Shown here piece by piece: positions 51,074-59,710 of a stretch of 64,000 nt of DNA. The translations under genes and the position numbers were made by a program. Position 1 is the stretch's first letter; each line of letters opens with the position of its first letter. The stretch lies in assembly GCA_008638415.1 (NCBI GenBank), contig VWVT01000008.1, forward strand, positions 124,001 to 188,000. Direction: 5' to 3'. This DNA is from Nocardiopsis sinuspersici (GTDB taxonomy: Bacteria; Actinomycetota; Actinomycetes; Streptosporangiales; Streptosporangiaceae). The notes under the pieces are model-generated. The model was not told the origin of the DNA. It did no database searches and was given only the letters and a program-made list of their open reading frames with translations.

Positions 51074-51954
51074 ACCGTCTCCTCCTCAGCGCCCAGGCAG
51101 CGGGCGATCGTCCGTCCCAGGAGCGTACGCAGGCGCTCGGCCTCGTCCCCGGTCTCGGCGGCCACGTCGTAGCCGCGGGCGAGGCGGATCTCGCCCGTCG
51201 GCCGCCAGTACAGCCCCAGCTCCTCGGCCTGCCGTGGTGAGCACAGCAGGAGGTCGTCCGAGCCCAGGACCTCCGCGGCGGCGGAGGCCAGGGAGGCGGC
51301 GGAGGCCACCTGCGCGGGCCGCAGGCCCACGGAGTCCCGCAGGCGTGTCAGGGGATCGCGCACGTGGGGGACGTCGTCCTCGGGCTGGAGCCAGATACGG
51401 CGCCCGCGCGAGGACAGCCTGTCACGGGACAGGCGCAGGGTCTCGACGTAGACGGTCCCGGCCCGGGGCTGTCCGGCTCCCGCCAGGCCCAGCGCAACCC
51501 TCCAGGCGGCCTCGTCCGGCGGTACGCCCACCAGGGCGGCGCGGACCTCCCGAAGACCCAGGAGCTCGGCCCGCGCGGCGGGGGCTGCGGGGCGAAAGTC
51601 CAGGTGGAGGCCCTCCTCACGGGCCTCGGCGCCCAGGAGGGCGAGGTCGCGCGCGGCGCAGATTTCGGGCACGGCCAGGCGCAGGGGACGGAGCACCGCC
51701 CTCTCGGCGTCGTGCTCCATCTCCTCGGCCAACTGGACCAGGCGCCTGGCCGAGGGCAGCATGTCGCGGCCGAACTGGGTGAGGGTCGCCCGGCGGGTGG
51801 AGCGGTCGAACAGGCGCGCGCCCAGGTGCTTCTCCAGGGCGGCGATACGCCTGCTGGCGACCGGCTGGGGGATGCGCGCGGCGGCGGCCCCGAGGGTGAA
51901 GCTGCCCCTCTCGCCCACGTTCACGAACGCCTTGCAGGCTCCGACGAGGTCCAT
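51070..51954 (-). CDS. blaA: BlaA-like LysR activator of beta-lactamase
   Basis: A 294-residue LysR regulator with HTH ACKAFVNVGERGSFTLGAAAARIPQPVASRRIAALEKHLGARLFDRS (about 6-52). It is divergent from a class A beta-lactamase gene across 213 nt and is followed by the coupled blaB-like gene, exactly as in the S. cacaoi bla locus, where BlaA binds the intergenic region. A TTCC-4 nt-GGAA inverted repeat at 51973-51984 lies just upstream of its start. Confidence 0.87.
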   Translation of the reverse strand: MDLVGACKAFVNVGERGSFTLGAAAARIPQPVASRRIAALEKHLGARLFDRSTRRATLTQFGRDMLPSARRLVQLAEEMEHDAERAVLRPLRLAVPEICAARDLALLGAEAREEGLHLDFRPAAPAARAELLGLREVRAALVGVPPDEAAWRVALGLAGAGQPRAGTVYVETLRLSRDRLSSRGRRIWLQPEDDVPHVRDPLTRLRDSVGLRPAQVASAASLASAAAEVLGSDDLLLCSPRQAEELGLYWRPTGEIRLARGYDVAAETGDEAERLRTLLGRTIARCLGAEEETV

Positions 51955-51972
51955 GGCCCCACATTATGCCGT

Positions 51973-51984
51973 TTCCGCATGGAA
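51973..51984. promoter_or_regulatory. Possible BlaA binding site
   Basis: TTCCGCATGGAA is an inverted repeat with 4-bp arms, 19 nt upstream of the blaA start. Short LysR boxes are hard to recognise, so this is tentative. Confidence 0.3.
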
Positions 51985-52167
51985 GTGTCTGTTTCCGTCT
52001 TGGACAGCATCGTTGGCGAAGGTCAGACTGCTGCCAGAGGCCGCCCCGGCAGGGAGGCGCGGCGCGTGTGGCGCCCCGTGGGGCGTTCCATCACGGCTTC
52101 CTTTATGGGCCGGATGGTCCATAACGGCCGTGCGACACGCATCACCCAGGACAGGAAGAACAGACAG

Positions 52168-53094
52168 ATGGTGCTTTCACCCACCCGACGTACCGGACTC
52201 GCGGCCCTGGCCGCGTTCGTCCTCGTTCCCGTCACCGCCTGCGGACCGTCCGGCTCCGGTACCGCCCCGGAGGCGGAGGCGTCGGCGGCTTCCCACGCCA
52301 CCGAGGCCTCCGCCGGACTCGCCCGGGAGTTCGAGCGGCTGGAGAAGGAGTTCGACGCGCGGCTGGGCGTCTACGCGGTGGACACCGGCACGGAGGAGGA
52401 GGTCGTGCACCGCCCCGACGAGCGGTTCGCCTACTGCTCCACCCACAAGGCGTTCTCCGCGGGCGCGGTGCTCCAGCGGAACACGCCGGAGGAGATGGAG
52501 GAGGTCATCACCTACACCGAGGACGACCTGCTCGACTACGCGCCCATCACCGAACAGCACGTGGACACCGGGATGACCCTGATGGAGCTGACCGACGCCG
52601 CCGTCCGCTACAGCGACAACACCGCGGCCAACCTGCTGTTCGAGGAGCTGGACGGCCCGGACGGGTTCGAGGAGGCGATGGAGGCCGTCGGCGACGACGT
52701 GATCGAGGCCGACCGTGTGGAGCCAGGACTGAATGAGGCGGTGCCCGGTGACATCCGTGACACGAGCACACCGCGCGCCATGGCCGAGAGCCTGCGGAAG
52801 TTCACGCTCGGGGACGCGCTGCCCGAGGACCGGCGCGACGTGCTCACCGACATGCTCGTCAACAACATGACCGGGGACGAGCTGATCCGCGCCGGGGTTC
52901 CCGAGGGCTGGGAGGTCGGCGACAAGACGGGGAGCGGAGGCTACGGCACGCGCAACGACATCGCCGTCCTGTGGCCGCCGGAGGGCGAGCCCATCGTCCT
53001 CGCGGTCATGTCCAGCCGTGACGAGGAGGACGCCGAGTACGACAACGCGCTGATCGCCGAGGCGGCCGAGGTCGTCGTGGAGGCCCTTGCCTAG
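52168..53094 (+). CDS. blaL: Class A beta-lactamase
   Basis: A 308-residue secreted or lipid-anchored enzyme: signal peptide ending at TACGPSG (lipobox-like Cys, about residue 26). Catalytic motifs are complete: Ser70-x-x-Lys in CSTHK, Ser-Asp-Asn in YSDN, Glu166 and Asn170 in RVEPGLNEA, and DKTGSGGYG. It should hydrolyse penicillins and cephalosporins. It is divergent from blaA-blaB and is close kin to the homologue at 39.6 kb. ACAGGAAGAA precedes ATG 52168. Confidence 0.93.
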   Translation: MVLSPTRRTGLAALAAFVLVPVTACGPSGSGTAPEAEASAASHATEASAGLAREFERLEKEFDARLGVYAVDTGTEEEVVHRPDERFAYCSTHKAFSAGAVLQRNTPEEMEEVITYTEDDLLDYAPITEQHVDTGMTLMELTDAAVRYSDNTAANLLFEELDGPDGFEEAMEAVGDDVIEADRVEPGLNEAVPGDIRDTSTPRAMAESLRKFTLGDALPEDRRDVLTDMLVNNMTGDELIRAGVPEGWEVGDKTGSGGYGTRNDIAVLWPPEGEPIVLAVMSSRDEEDAEYDNALIAEAAEVVVEALA

Positions 53095-53277
53095 CGGTCG
53101 CACGGTGCGGGTGGGCGGTGCGGACGCGTGGTGGGGGGAGACCGCGCCTTCGCACCGCCCGCCCCGGATCGGGGCACCCGAAAGCGTGTCCTAGCCTGGG
53201 AGCGGCCCGGACCGGAGAGGTGTCCGGCAGCCGCCGGTGTCCGGCCCGAGCGAGCCCGAACGAGTCCGAGGAACAGC

Positions 53278-53622
53278 GTGAGCATCAGTCCCCGTGTCAC
53301 AGCGACCATCTTCCGCGTGGTGGCGGTCATCGAGGCCCTGACCTGGATCGGCCTCCTGGGCGGCATGTACGTCAAGTACCTGGGCAGCGGCAGCGAGGCG
53401 GGCGTGCACCTCTTCGGACCCCTGCACGGCGGGGCCTTCGTGGCCTACGTGGTCGTCACCGTCCTCGCCGCGCTCCACCTGCGCTGGAGCCTGTGGCCGA
53501 CCCTGGTGGCCCTGGCCGCGTCCGTCCCTCCCCTGGGCACCCTGGTCGCGGACTGGTGGCTGCACCGCACCGGGCGGCTGGCGCCTCGCGCCGAGGACCG
53601 GGCCTCCGAGCCCGTGGCCTGA
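53278..53622 (+). CDS. DUF3817 membrane protein
   Basis: A 114-residue protein with three helices. The family pattern is visible: FRVVAVIEALTWIGLLGGMYVKYL (about 10-33), GPLHGGAFVAYVV (about 47-59) and PTLVALAASVPPLGTLVADWWLHR (about 73-96). Function unknown; related domains are fused to actinobacterial integral membrane proteins. GTG 53278 has a weak GAGGAA site. A strong terminator follows. Confidence 0.85.
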   Translation: MSISPRVTATIFRVVAVIEALTWIGLLGGMYVKYLGSGSEAGVHLFGPLHGGAFVAYVVVTVLAALHLRWSLWPTLVALAASVPPLGTLVADWWLHRTGRLAPRAEDRASEPVA

Positions 53623-53633
53623 CCGGAACCGTT

Positions 53634-53681
53634 CGCGGGGCCCGACGGGACTTCACGTCCTGTTGGGCCCCGCGCCATTTT
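53634..53681 (+). terminator. Strong intrinsic terminator
   Basis: An 18-nt arm (53634-53651) pairs with 53657-53674 around TTCAC with two G-U pairs, followed by CATTTTCT. It lies 11 nt after the DUF3817 stop. Confidence 0.8.
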
Positions 53682-53764
53682 CTGGAATATCACCCTTTGC
53701 GCACACACGGTGACCTGTGCTTGGTTGACAACCAGTCAGTAACCCCCGCTGCGGAAGGACCCCC

Positions 53765-54796
53765 ATGCCCCCCGCTCGCACGGCCGCGCTCACCTGCGCC
53801 GCGTTCGTCCTCACCCTGGCCGCCGCCGTTCCCGCCAGTGCCTCGGCCGCCGAGGGCACCCTCTCCCGGACCACCTCCGTGGGCGTGCACAACGCCTACC
53901 AGACGGGCACGTTCCCCTACTTCGCCGACGCCCTGGACTCCGGCGCCGGGCTCCTGGAACTGGACGTGTGGACCGACGAGTGGTTCGGCACCTGGCGTGT
54001 CAACCACGAACTGGTCGGCCAGGACAACAACTGCGCCGGCGCCACCGCCCCCGACCGGCTTCGCGACGGCGGCGACGGCGACCTCGCCGACTGCCTGCGC
54101 GACGTGCGCACCTGGCACGAGGCCAACCCCGGCCACCGGCCGCTGCTGCTGAAGGTCGAACTGAAGAAGGGCTACCACGCCGCCTCCGGACTGGGCCCCG
54201 CCGAGTTCGACGCGCTCGCCGACCAGGTGCTCGGGGACGCCCTGTTCCGCCCCGGCGACCTGCTCGGCGCCCACGACACACTGGACGAGGCCGTACGCGC
54301 CGACGGCTGGCCCTCCCGCGACGCCCTGGCCGGAAGGGTGGTCGTCTACCTGACCCCCGGCACCTTCGAGAAGGGCAACCCCTTCGACGACCTGTGGACG
54401 GACGAGGAGCAGGCGGCGCGCCTGCGCGACCTGGCCGCCGAGGGGTCCGTCGGCGAGGCGGCCACGTTCCCGGCCGTCCTGGGCGCCGAGGGCGGTGACC
54501 CGCGCGGGCGCTACGCCGAGGACCTGCGTCCGTGGTTCGTGGTCTTCGACGGAAGCGCCCCCTCCTACGCCGGGGGCGTCGACACCTCCTGGTACGGCGA
54601 GAACGACTACCTGCTGGTGATGACCGACGCCCACGCGGTGTCCCCGGCGATCGACGCGCGCACCCCTTCCGAGGACGAGGCCGCCGCCCGCGTCCGCGAG
54701 CTCGCCCGGTTGGGCGCGACCACCGTCACCAGCGACTGGGCAAGCCTGCCCCATGTGCTCTCCATGGTCGCTCCGCACGGTTCCGACCTGGGCTGA
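53765..54796 (+). CDS. Secreted PLC-like phosphodiesterase
   Basis: A 343-residue exported TIM-barrel protein with a signal peptide to about residue 28 (ASASAAEG). The PI-PLC-type active site is visible: His in SVGVHNAYQTG (about 41), acidic metal ligands in LLELDVWTDEWFG (about 64-69) and a second His in RVNHELVGQDNN (about 80). It belongs to the calcium-dependent phosphoinositide phospholipase C-like group; substrate not certain. GGAAGGA precedes ATG 53765. Confidence 0.87.
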   Translation: MPPARTAALTCAAFVLTLAAAVPASASAAEGTLSRTTSVGVHNAYQTGTFPYFADALDSGAGLLELDVWTDEWFGTWRVNHELVGQDNNCAGATAPDRLRDGGDGDLADCLRDVRTWHEANPGHRPLLLKVELKKGYHAASGLGPAEFDALADQVLGDALFRPGDLLGAHDTLDEAVRADGWPSRDALAGRVVVYLTPGTFEKGNPFDDLWTDEEQAARLRDLAAEGSVGEAATFPAVLGAEGGDPRGRYAEDLRPWFVVFDGSAPSYAGGVDTSWYGENDYLLVMTDAHAVSPAIDARTPSEDEAAARVRELARLGATTVTSDWASLPHVLSMVAPHGSDLG

Positions 54797-54815
54797 CACC
54801 ACCGGAACCCGTCAG

Positions 54816-54853
54816 GGAAGGGGATCGCGGCGCTAAGCCGCGGTCCCCTTTCC
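54816..54853 (+). terminator. Terminator of the phosphodiesterase gene
   Basis: GGAAGGGGATCGCGGC (54816-54831) pairs with 54837-54853 around about 5 nt, with one bulge and one mismatch. It lies 20 nt past the stop. Confidence 0.65.
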
Positions 54854-55126
54854 GCGTTCTGCGGGACGGCCCGGAAAAAACGTGTCGAGGACAGCGGAAA
54901 GGCCCCGCCAAGAGGCGGGACGGAATAGCAGAAACCGCACATGTCCGCCCTATCGTTTCCCCGCAGCCTTGTACGCATCCATCCGCTTACGTCCACCTGG
55001 TTGAGGGGCTGACGCCTGACCGTTCGACGGCCGGGAGACTCACCACGTCACCCTCGCGCGCACCGTGGACATCCCGCGTTCCCCGACGGACCGGCAAGTC
55101 GCCACACGAACCGCGAAGGATCAGCC
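54854..55126. other. Upstream region of the secreted amidase gene
   Basis: About 270 nt with a short A-rich tract and no recognised gene or operator. It must hold the promoter of the amidase gene. Confidence 0.4.
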
Positions 55127-55945
55127 ATGACCGCCATGAACAGCACCCACCGGCCAGGCCCGAACCGACGCACCGTCCTGCGTGGAGCGGTCGTGGCCTC
55201 GGGCTCCGCCGTCCTCGGCGGGACGTTCGCCACGGTCGGCGCCGCGAGCGCCTCCGCCGAGGTGGTGGAGCCGTCCCTGTACACCCGGGCCGACTGGCGG
55301 GCCCGCCCGCCCGCGGGCCGGGTCCAGATCCTGGCCACCCCGCCCCGCTACGTCCTGGTCCACCACACCGCGACGGCCAACAGCACCGACCATTCGCTCG
55401 AACACGCGCTCGCCCTGTCCCGGGCCATCCAGCGTTTCCACATGGACAACAACGGATGGCTCGACACCGGGCAGCAGCTCACCATCAGCCGCGGCGGCCA
55501 CGTCATGGAGGGCCGCGACCGCAGCCTCGCGGCCGTCCGCGAGGGAAGCCACGTCCTGGGCGCCCACGTGGCCAACAACAACAGCACCTGTATCGGCATC
55601 GAGAACGAGGGCACCTACATGGAGGAGGGGCCCACCGCGGCCCTGTCCGAATCCCTGGTGGCGACCCTGGCGTGGCTGTGCACGGCCTACAAACTGGACC
55701 CGCACAGGGCGATCCTCGGCCACCGCGACTTCAACGCCACCGCGTGCCCCGGCGACGTGCTGTACGCGATGCTCCCCGAGCTGCGCGACGCGGTCGCCGA
55801 GGTGATGCGGGCCCGGGTCGTGGACCTCGCCGCCCGCCGTGTGCCCGACGGCGAGGGCCCCACCCGTCCGCCCGTGCCCGAGCACGAGCCGGACCACGCC
55901 TTCTATCACGGCCCCGCCCGGGGCCCGGACGACCTCACCCGCTAG
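55127..55945 (+). CDS. Tat-exported N-acetylmuramoyl-L-alanine amidase (PGRP/Amidase_2)
   Basis: A 272-residue peptidoglycan amidase. RRTVLRGAVVASGSAVLGG (14-32) is a twin-arginine signal. Zinc ligands are His in VLVHHTATAN (about 80), His in ILGHRDFNATACPGD (about 187) and the Cys of ACPGD (about 194). NNNSTCIGIENEGTY is the conserved substrate-groove segment. It cleaves the MurNAc-L-Ala bond in cell wall or in competitors. The C-terminal 40 residues are Pro-rich and probably disordered. Confidence 0.9.
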   Translation: MTAMNSTHRPGPNRRTVLRGAVVASGSAVLGGTFATVGAASASAEVVEPSLYTRADWRARPPAGRVQILATPPRYVLVHHTATANSTDHSLEHALALSRAIQRFHMDNNGWLDTGQQLTISRGGHVMEGRDRSLAAVREGSHVLGAHVANNNSTCIGIENEGTYMEEGPTAALSESLVATLAWLCTAYKLDPHRAILGHRDFNATACPGDVLYAMLPELRDAVAEVMRARVVDLAARRVPDGEGPTRPPVPEHEPDHAFYHGPARGPDDLTR

Positions 55946-56078
55946 GAACCGGCCGGAAACACCGCTGGCGGGTCTCAGGCGCTTCCACGGCGCCTTCCGG
56001 GCACGGCACCGGCCGGGTGCTCCGGGCAGGCGGGTCCGGTGTGCGGGCCCGCCCCGCGCGGTGGGAGAGACTGGGAGG

Positions 56079-56525
56079 GTGAGCACCGAGAACCGCCGCC
56101 CCGATCCGCCCGTGACCAGTCCGTCCATCATCATCCTGACCCTGGCGCGCAGGATCGAGGCCGAACTGAACACCGCGCTGGCGCCCCTGGAGCTCACGGT
56201 GGCCCGGCTCGGACTGCTCGGCCACATCGCCGGGGTCCCCGGCGCCTCCTTCAGCGAGCTGGCGCGGATGTCGGGGGTCACGGTCCAGAGCGTGCACGGC
56301 TCGGTGAAGTCGCTGGTCGCCGCCGGACTGGTGCGCGACCACACGGCCCGGGCCGGGACCGCCTCGGCGATCGAGCTCACGCCCGAGGGCGCCCGCCTGC
56401 TCGACGCGGCGAAGGAGGCCGTGTCGGCGGTGGACACCGGGATGTTCGGACCGGACGCCGATCCCGTCCAGCGGCGGGTGGGCGACGCCATACGAACCGC
56501 GTTCGGCGCCCCGGGCGCCTCCTGA
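56079..56525 (+). CDS. MarR-family repressor
   Basis: A 148-residue winged-helix regulator: LTVARLGLLGHIAGVPGASFSELARMSGVTVQSVHGSVKSLVAAGLVRDHTARAG (about 38-92). GTG 56079 may be leaderless (GAGACT six bases before) or use GGGAGAGA. It is followed by two strong palindromes and the membrane protein gene at 56638, which it most likely controls. Confidence 0.87.
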   Translation: MSTENRRPDPPVTSPSIIILTLARRIEAELNTALAPLELTVARLGLLGHIAGVPGASFSELARMSGVTVQSVHGSVKSLVAAGLVRDHTARAGTASAIELTPEGARLLDAAKEAVSAVDTGMFGPDADPVQRRVGDAIRTAFGAPGAS

Positions 56526-56569
56526 CCGGCTCCCCCTCCTCCGACGACCCCTGGCAGGGCCGTGGACCG

Positions 56570-56621
56570 CCCCCTGCTTCAGGCTGCCTGAAGCAGGGGG
56601 TAGGCTTCAGGCAACCTGAAG
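56570..56621. promoter_or_regulatory. Two MarR operators, one a perfect 31-bp palindrome
   Basis: A 15-bp inverted repeat with one central base spans 56570-56600 (core TTCAGGC-T-GCCTGAA). A second site, CTTCAGG-CAA-CCTGAAG, spans 56605-56621. The centres are 28 bp apart and share TTCAGG/CCTGAA. They lie between marR and the membrane protein gene, 17 nt before its start. Confidence 0.8.
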
Positions 56622-56637
56622 GATGAGGGAGACCCCC

Positions 56638-57138
56638 ATGGAACACCTGCTGCTCTCGGTCCACGTACTCGCCGCCATCGTGTTCGTCGGCGGCTCGGCC
56701 GTCGCCACCAGCCTCTTCCCCCGGTTCGCGCCGGTCGCCGGAGGCGTCCCCGCCGCCGTCGGGGACACCGCCGCCCCGTTCGGGGGCACACGGCCCGGAG
56801 CGCGCTCACCCGGAGAGCGCAACCCCGCCGTGGCCGCCCTGCTGCACCGCATCACCCGCGGTTACGCCGTCGCCGGGATCACCGTCCCCGTGGCCGGAAT
56901 CGCCCTGGCCCTCCTCCAGGGCAGGATGGGCGAGGTCTGGATCACGGTCGCGATGCTCCTGACCGCCGCCGCGGGCGTACTGCTCGCCGCCCAGATCTAC
57001 CCGCGCCAGCGCGACGCGCTCCGTGAGCCGGGCGACCCCGGTGGACTGCGCACGCTGTCGATGCTCGCCGGGATCTACAACCTGGTGTGGGCGGTCGTCG
57101 TCGTACTCATGATCGTCCGTCCCGGCGCGGCGGAGTGA
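56638..57138 (+). CDS. DUF2269-like integral membrane protein
   Basis: A 166-residue protein with about four helices (residues 1-25, 75-95, 100-122, 138-160), beginning [29 protein letters not shown] like DUF2269 proteins. GGATGAGGGAG precedes ATG 56638. The loop between helices 1 and 2 is Gly/Pro-rich. Expression is probably gated by MarR at the two upstream operators. Function unknown. Confidence 0.78.
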   Translation: MEHLLLSVHVLAAIVFVGGSAVATSLFPRFAPVAGGVPAAVGDTAAPFGGTRPGARSPGERNPAVAALLHRITRGYAVAGITVPVAGIALALLQGRMGEVWITVAMLLTAAAGVLLAAQIYPRQRDALREPGDPGGLRTLSMLAGIYNLVWAVVVVLMIVRPGAAE

Positions 57139-57274
57139 CCGGCGCGCGTCCCACGGCACCGTCGCCGAGGTCGCCCGCGCCGTGCTCGTCCTCGGGTTCG
57201 AGGCCACCTTCACCTCGGGCGCGGAACTCCCCGTGGACGGCGGCCTGGGCGCGGGGCTCGACCCCGGCCGCTGA
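57139..57274 (+). pseudogene. Remnant of a short-chain dehydrogenase C-terminus
   Basis: The frame ending at TGA 57272-57274 reads [17 protein letters not shown] then [19 protein letters not shown], the conserved end of SDR enzymes (T/SG-x-x-L-x-VDGG). No start codon, Rossmann motif or active-site Tyr precedes it, and it directly follows the membrane protein stop. It is a 3' fragment of a lost gene. Confidence 0.6.
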
Positions 57275-57297
57275 GGGCCGCCGCCCGACCGGATGAC

Positions 57298-57309
57298 TAG
57301 GCTGGCGCG
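57298..57309 (+). promoter_or_regulatory. Leaderless -10 box of the LysR gene
   Basis: TAGGCT followed by six bases and GTG 57310; no ribosome site. Confidence 0.45.
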
Positions 57310-57786
57310 GTGGAGCTTCGACAGTTAAGACACTTCGCCGCCGTGTGCGAGGAGCAGCACTTCACCCGGGCCGCCGAGCTCCTCGGCATCACCCAGTCGG
57401 GTCTGTCGGCTTCGGTCCGCGCACTGGAGAGGGACCTGGGCACACAGTTGCTGCTGCGCACCACCCGGCGGGTGATCCCCACCCCGACCGGGCGGCTGCT
57501 GCTCACCGAGGCCCAGCGCATCCTCGCCGCCGCCGACGGGCTCAGGGAGATGGTCGCCGACCACCACGGGGTGCGCGGCACCCTGTCCCTGGGCACCGAG
57601 CAGTGCATGGGAGTGGTGGAGGCGGCCCCGCTGCTGCACTCCTACCGCTCCCGGCACCCCGAGGTGGTCATCAACCTCCAGCAGGCGGGCACCGGCCAAC
57701 TGCTGGACCAGTTGCGCGCCGGGCGCCTGGACGCCGCCCTGGTGGCGGGCACGCTGCTCGCGGAGGAGGGGGTGGACCTTCGGCAC

Positions 57787-59194
57787 TTGACTTCCTCCTC
57801 TTCCTGAAGGAAGAGGATTCCGACCAGGCCTGGCGGCCCGGTGGCGCTACGCGCCTCACAGCGCGCGCTGGTTCCTGCTTCACCGACATGGCACCCCAGA
57901 GGTCTCCGCAGGCTGGCACGGTTCACCCCGAAGGGCTAGTCCATCCGCGCGCACGAGTGTTCCGGGCCGCGTTCACGTCCGCATGCGCCCTGTACCCGCA
58001 CACCACGCACCGGAACACCGATGGGCTCTCTCGGTTCTCCGGTGCGACATGCCCGCACGGATGACAGGTCTGGGACGTGTACGCGGGGTTGACCTCCACA
58101 ATCTGGGTACCGGTCCGCCGAGCGGCATTGACCACGGCCAGCTTGAACCCGTGCCACCCCCGGGCCAGGATCGCCCGGTTCAACCCCGCCTTCTGCCGCA
58201 CATGAGTGCCCGGGGCGTCGACGGTGCCCTTCGCCGAGCGGGTCATGTTCGTGGTGTGGAGCTTCTCCAACACCACGACCGCGTTCTGACCGCACAGCAC
58301 ACGCGCGGTCCGGGCGGCGAAATCGGCGCGCCGAGCCCGCACCCGCCCGGTCAGTTTCGACAGGGCAGCTTGGGTCCTGGCCCGGTTGGCCGAGCCTTTG
58401 TGTTGGCGGGACAGGCGCCGGCGCAGACGGCGCTCGCACTCGTGCTCCTTGGGGGTGTGAAAGGTGCGGTTGAACAGGTCGCCGTCGGAGGTGGCCACCG
58501 CCACCACCACACCCCGGTCGATCCCCACCGCGCTGTCGGAGCGCTCATGCGCCCGGGGGGTGGTCTGGCCGTCCTCGCACAGGATCGACACGTACCAGTA
58601 AGCGCCGTCGCGGGACACGGTGACCGACCGGACGGTGCCCTTCGGGGAGCGCGACCAGCGGAACCGCACCCATCCCAGCTTGGGCAGCTTCAGGCGCCCC
58701 CACTTGCGGCCCAGGCGCTGGATGCTCATGCGCCCACCGTCGGGGAAGCGGAAGGAGGGCTTCCACCGGCCCTTGGCACGCCAACGGACACCGAACGTGC
58801 CGTGGTCCCGACACGCGCATCCAGATCCCTGAGGACCTGCTGGAGGATGTGCGAGGGGGCGGTCTTCAACCACTCCTCCTCGGTCTTGGCCTCGGCGAGC
58901 TGGCGGGCCTGGAGGTGGTAACCGCAGAACGGCAGGTCCTGGCCGCGCTGCCAGCGGCGCACGGCCTCACGGCGCTGGTGAAGGCCGGTGTTCCACACCG
59001 CCCGACAGATATCGCCGTAGACCTGGCACAACCCGGCCTGCTCGCCGGTGGGCGCGAGCCGGTACCGAAACCCCGTCAACACGGTGTCACCACCTCCTTC
59101 CAGCGGGCACCGAACCTAGCGGTGGCCTACGACATTCCGATGGGAGCGGCTATCCCCGACCCGAAGGACGGGGTCCGCGCCGCAAAGGAGGCAC
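57787..59194 (-). mobile_element. tnpB-only IS200/IS605-type (IS1341-like) element in the LysR gene
   Basis: About 1.41 kb. Read on the minus strand, the element ends in TCAA (57787-57790) after a 9-bp hairpin TCCTCTTCC/GGAAGAGGA (57796-57817), the usual right end of such elements. The left end near 59194 carries a CCCCG.CC/GG.CGGGG hairpin (59154-59173). GGCAC is present at both borders. Only tnpB is carried, so movement would need TnpA from elsewhere, for example the element at 7.3 kb. Confidence 0.8.
57923..59082 (-). pseudogene. tnpB: tnpB with a one-base frameshift
   Basis: The N-terminal frame (from GTG 59082) reads FRYRLAPTGEQAGLCQVYGD and runs to LRDLDA; the C-terminal frame resumes at CRDHGTFGVRWRAKGRW. 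Adding one base near 58810-58821 gives LRDLDAACRDHGTF, as in actinobacterial relatives, and a 386-residue protein. The RuvC residues (GIDRGV, VVLEKLHTTNM, HADVNAARN) and the zinc ribbon CHPCG...CVVCG are all intact. The break could also be a sequencing error. Confidence 0.85.
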
Positions 59195-59710
59195 ATCACC
59201 GAGGAACCGCTGATGCTGCTGGCCGCCCCCGACCACGCGCTCGGCGGCGAGGACGTGCTGCCGCTGCTGGCCCGGGAGGACTACGTGGACCTGCACCCGG
59301 GATGGGGCGCGCGCGACTGCGCGGACAGGGCGTTCGGCGAGTTCGGCGTCACCCGCCGCGTGGCGCTGCAGGTCAACGACGTCTACACCCTGCTGGACCT
59401 GGTGCACCGGCGGATGGGGGTGGCGGTGGTACCGCGCCCGGTCGTGGACAAGCCGCAGGCGGCGGGGCTGCGGAGCGTGCCGCTGCCGAGCGACACACGG
59501 TGGCGGGTCGCTCTGGCCACGCCCAGGGGCGCGAAGCCCTCCGCCGCCACCCGGGCCTTCGTCGACCTGTTGCGCGGGGAGCACCCGATTGATGACTTCG
59601 ACTCATGAATCCCACAGGCCCTACCTGTTGGACATGTGCGAGCCCTGCGGGGCATGGTGACGGGAGCGGCGCGCACCCGCGCCGCCTCCGGCCACATGTG
59701 GGGAGCAAGG

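Larger units (their letters stand above)
57310..59608 (+). pseudogene. LysR-family regulator interrupted by a tnpB element
   Basis: The N-terminal part (57310-57786) holds the HTH LRHFAAVCEEQHFTRAAELLGITQSGLSASVRALERDLG and half of the effector domain up to EEGVDLRH. The C-terminal part (59195-59608) continues ITEEPLMLLAAPDHAL and the rest of the effector domain with NDVYTLLDLVHRRMGVAVVP. Joining the two at the GGCAC shared by both borders gives an uninterrupted 296-residue LysR, a normal length. As it stands, the transposon adds a few residues and a stop at 57805, so the gene is inactive unless the element leaves. Confidence 0.9.
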
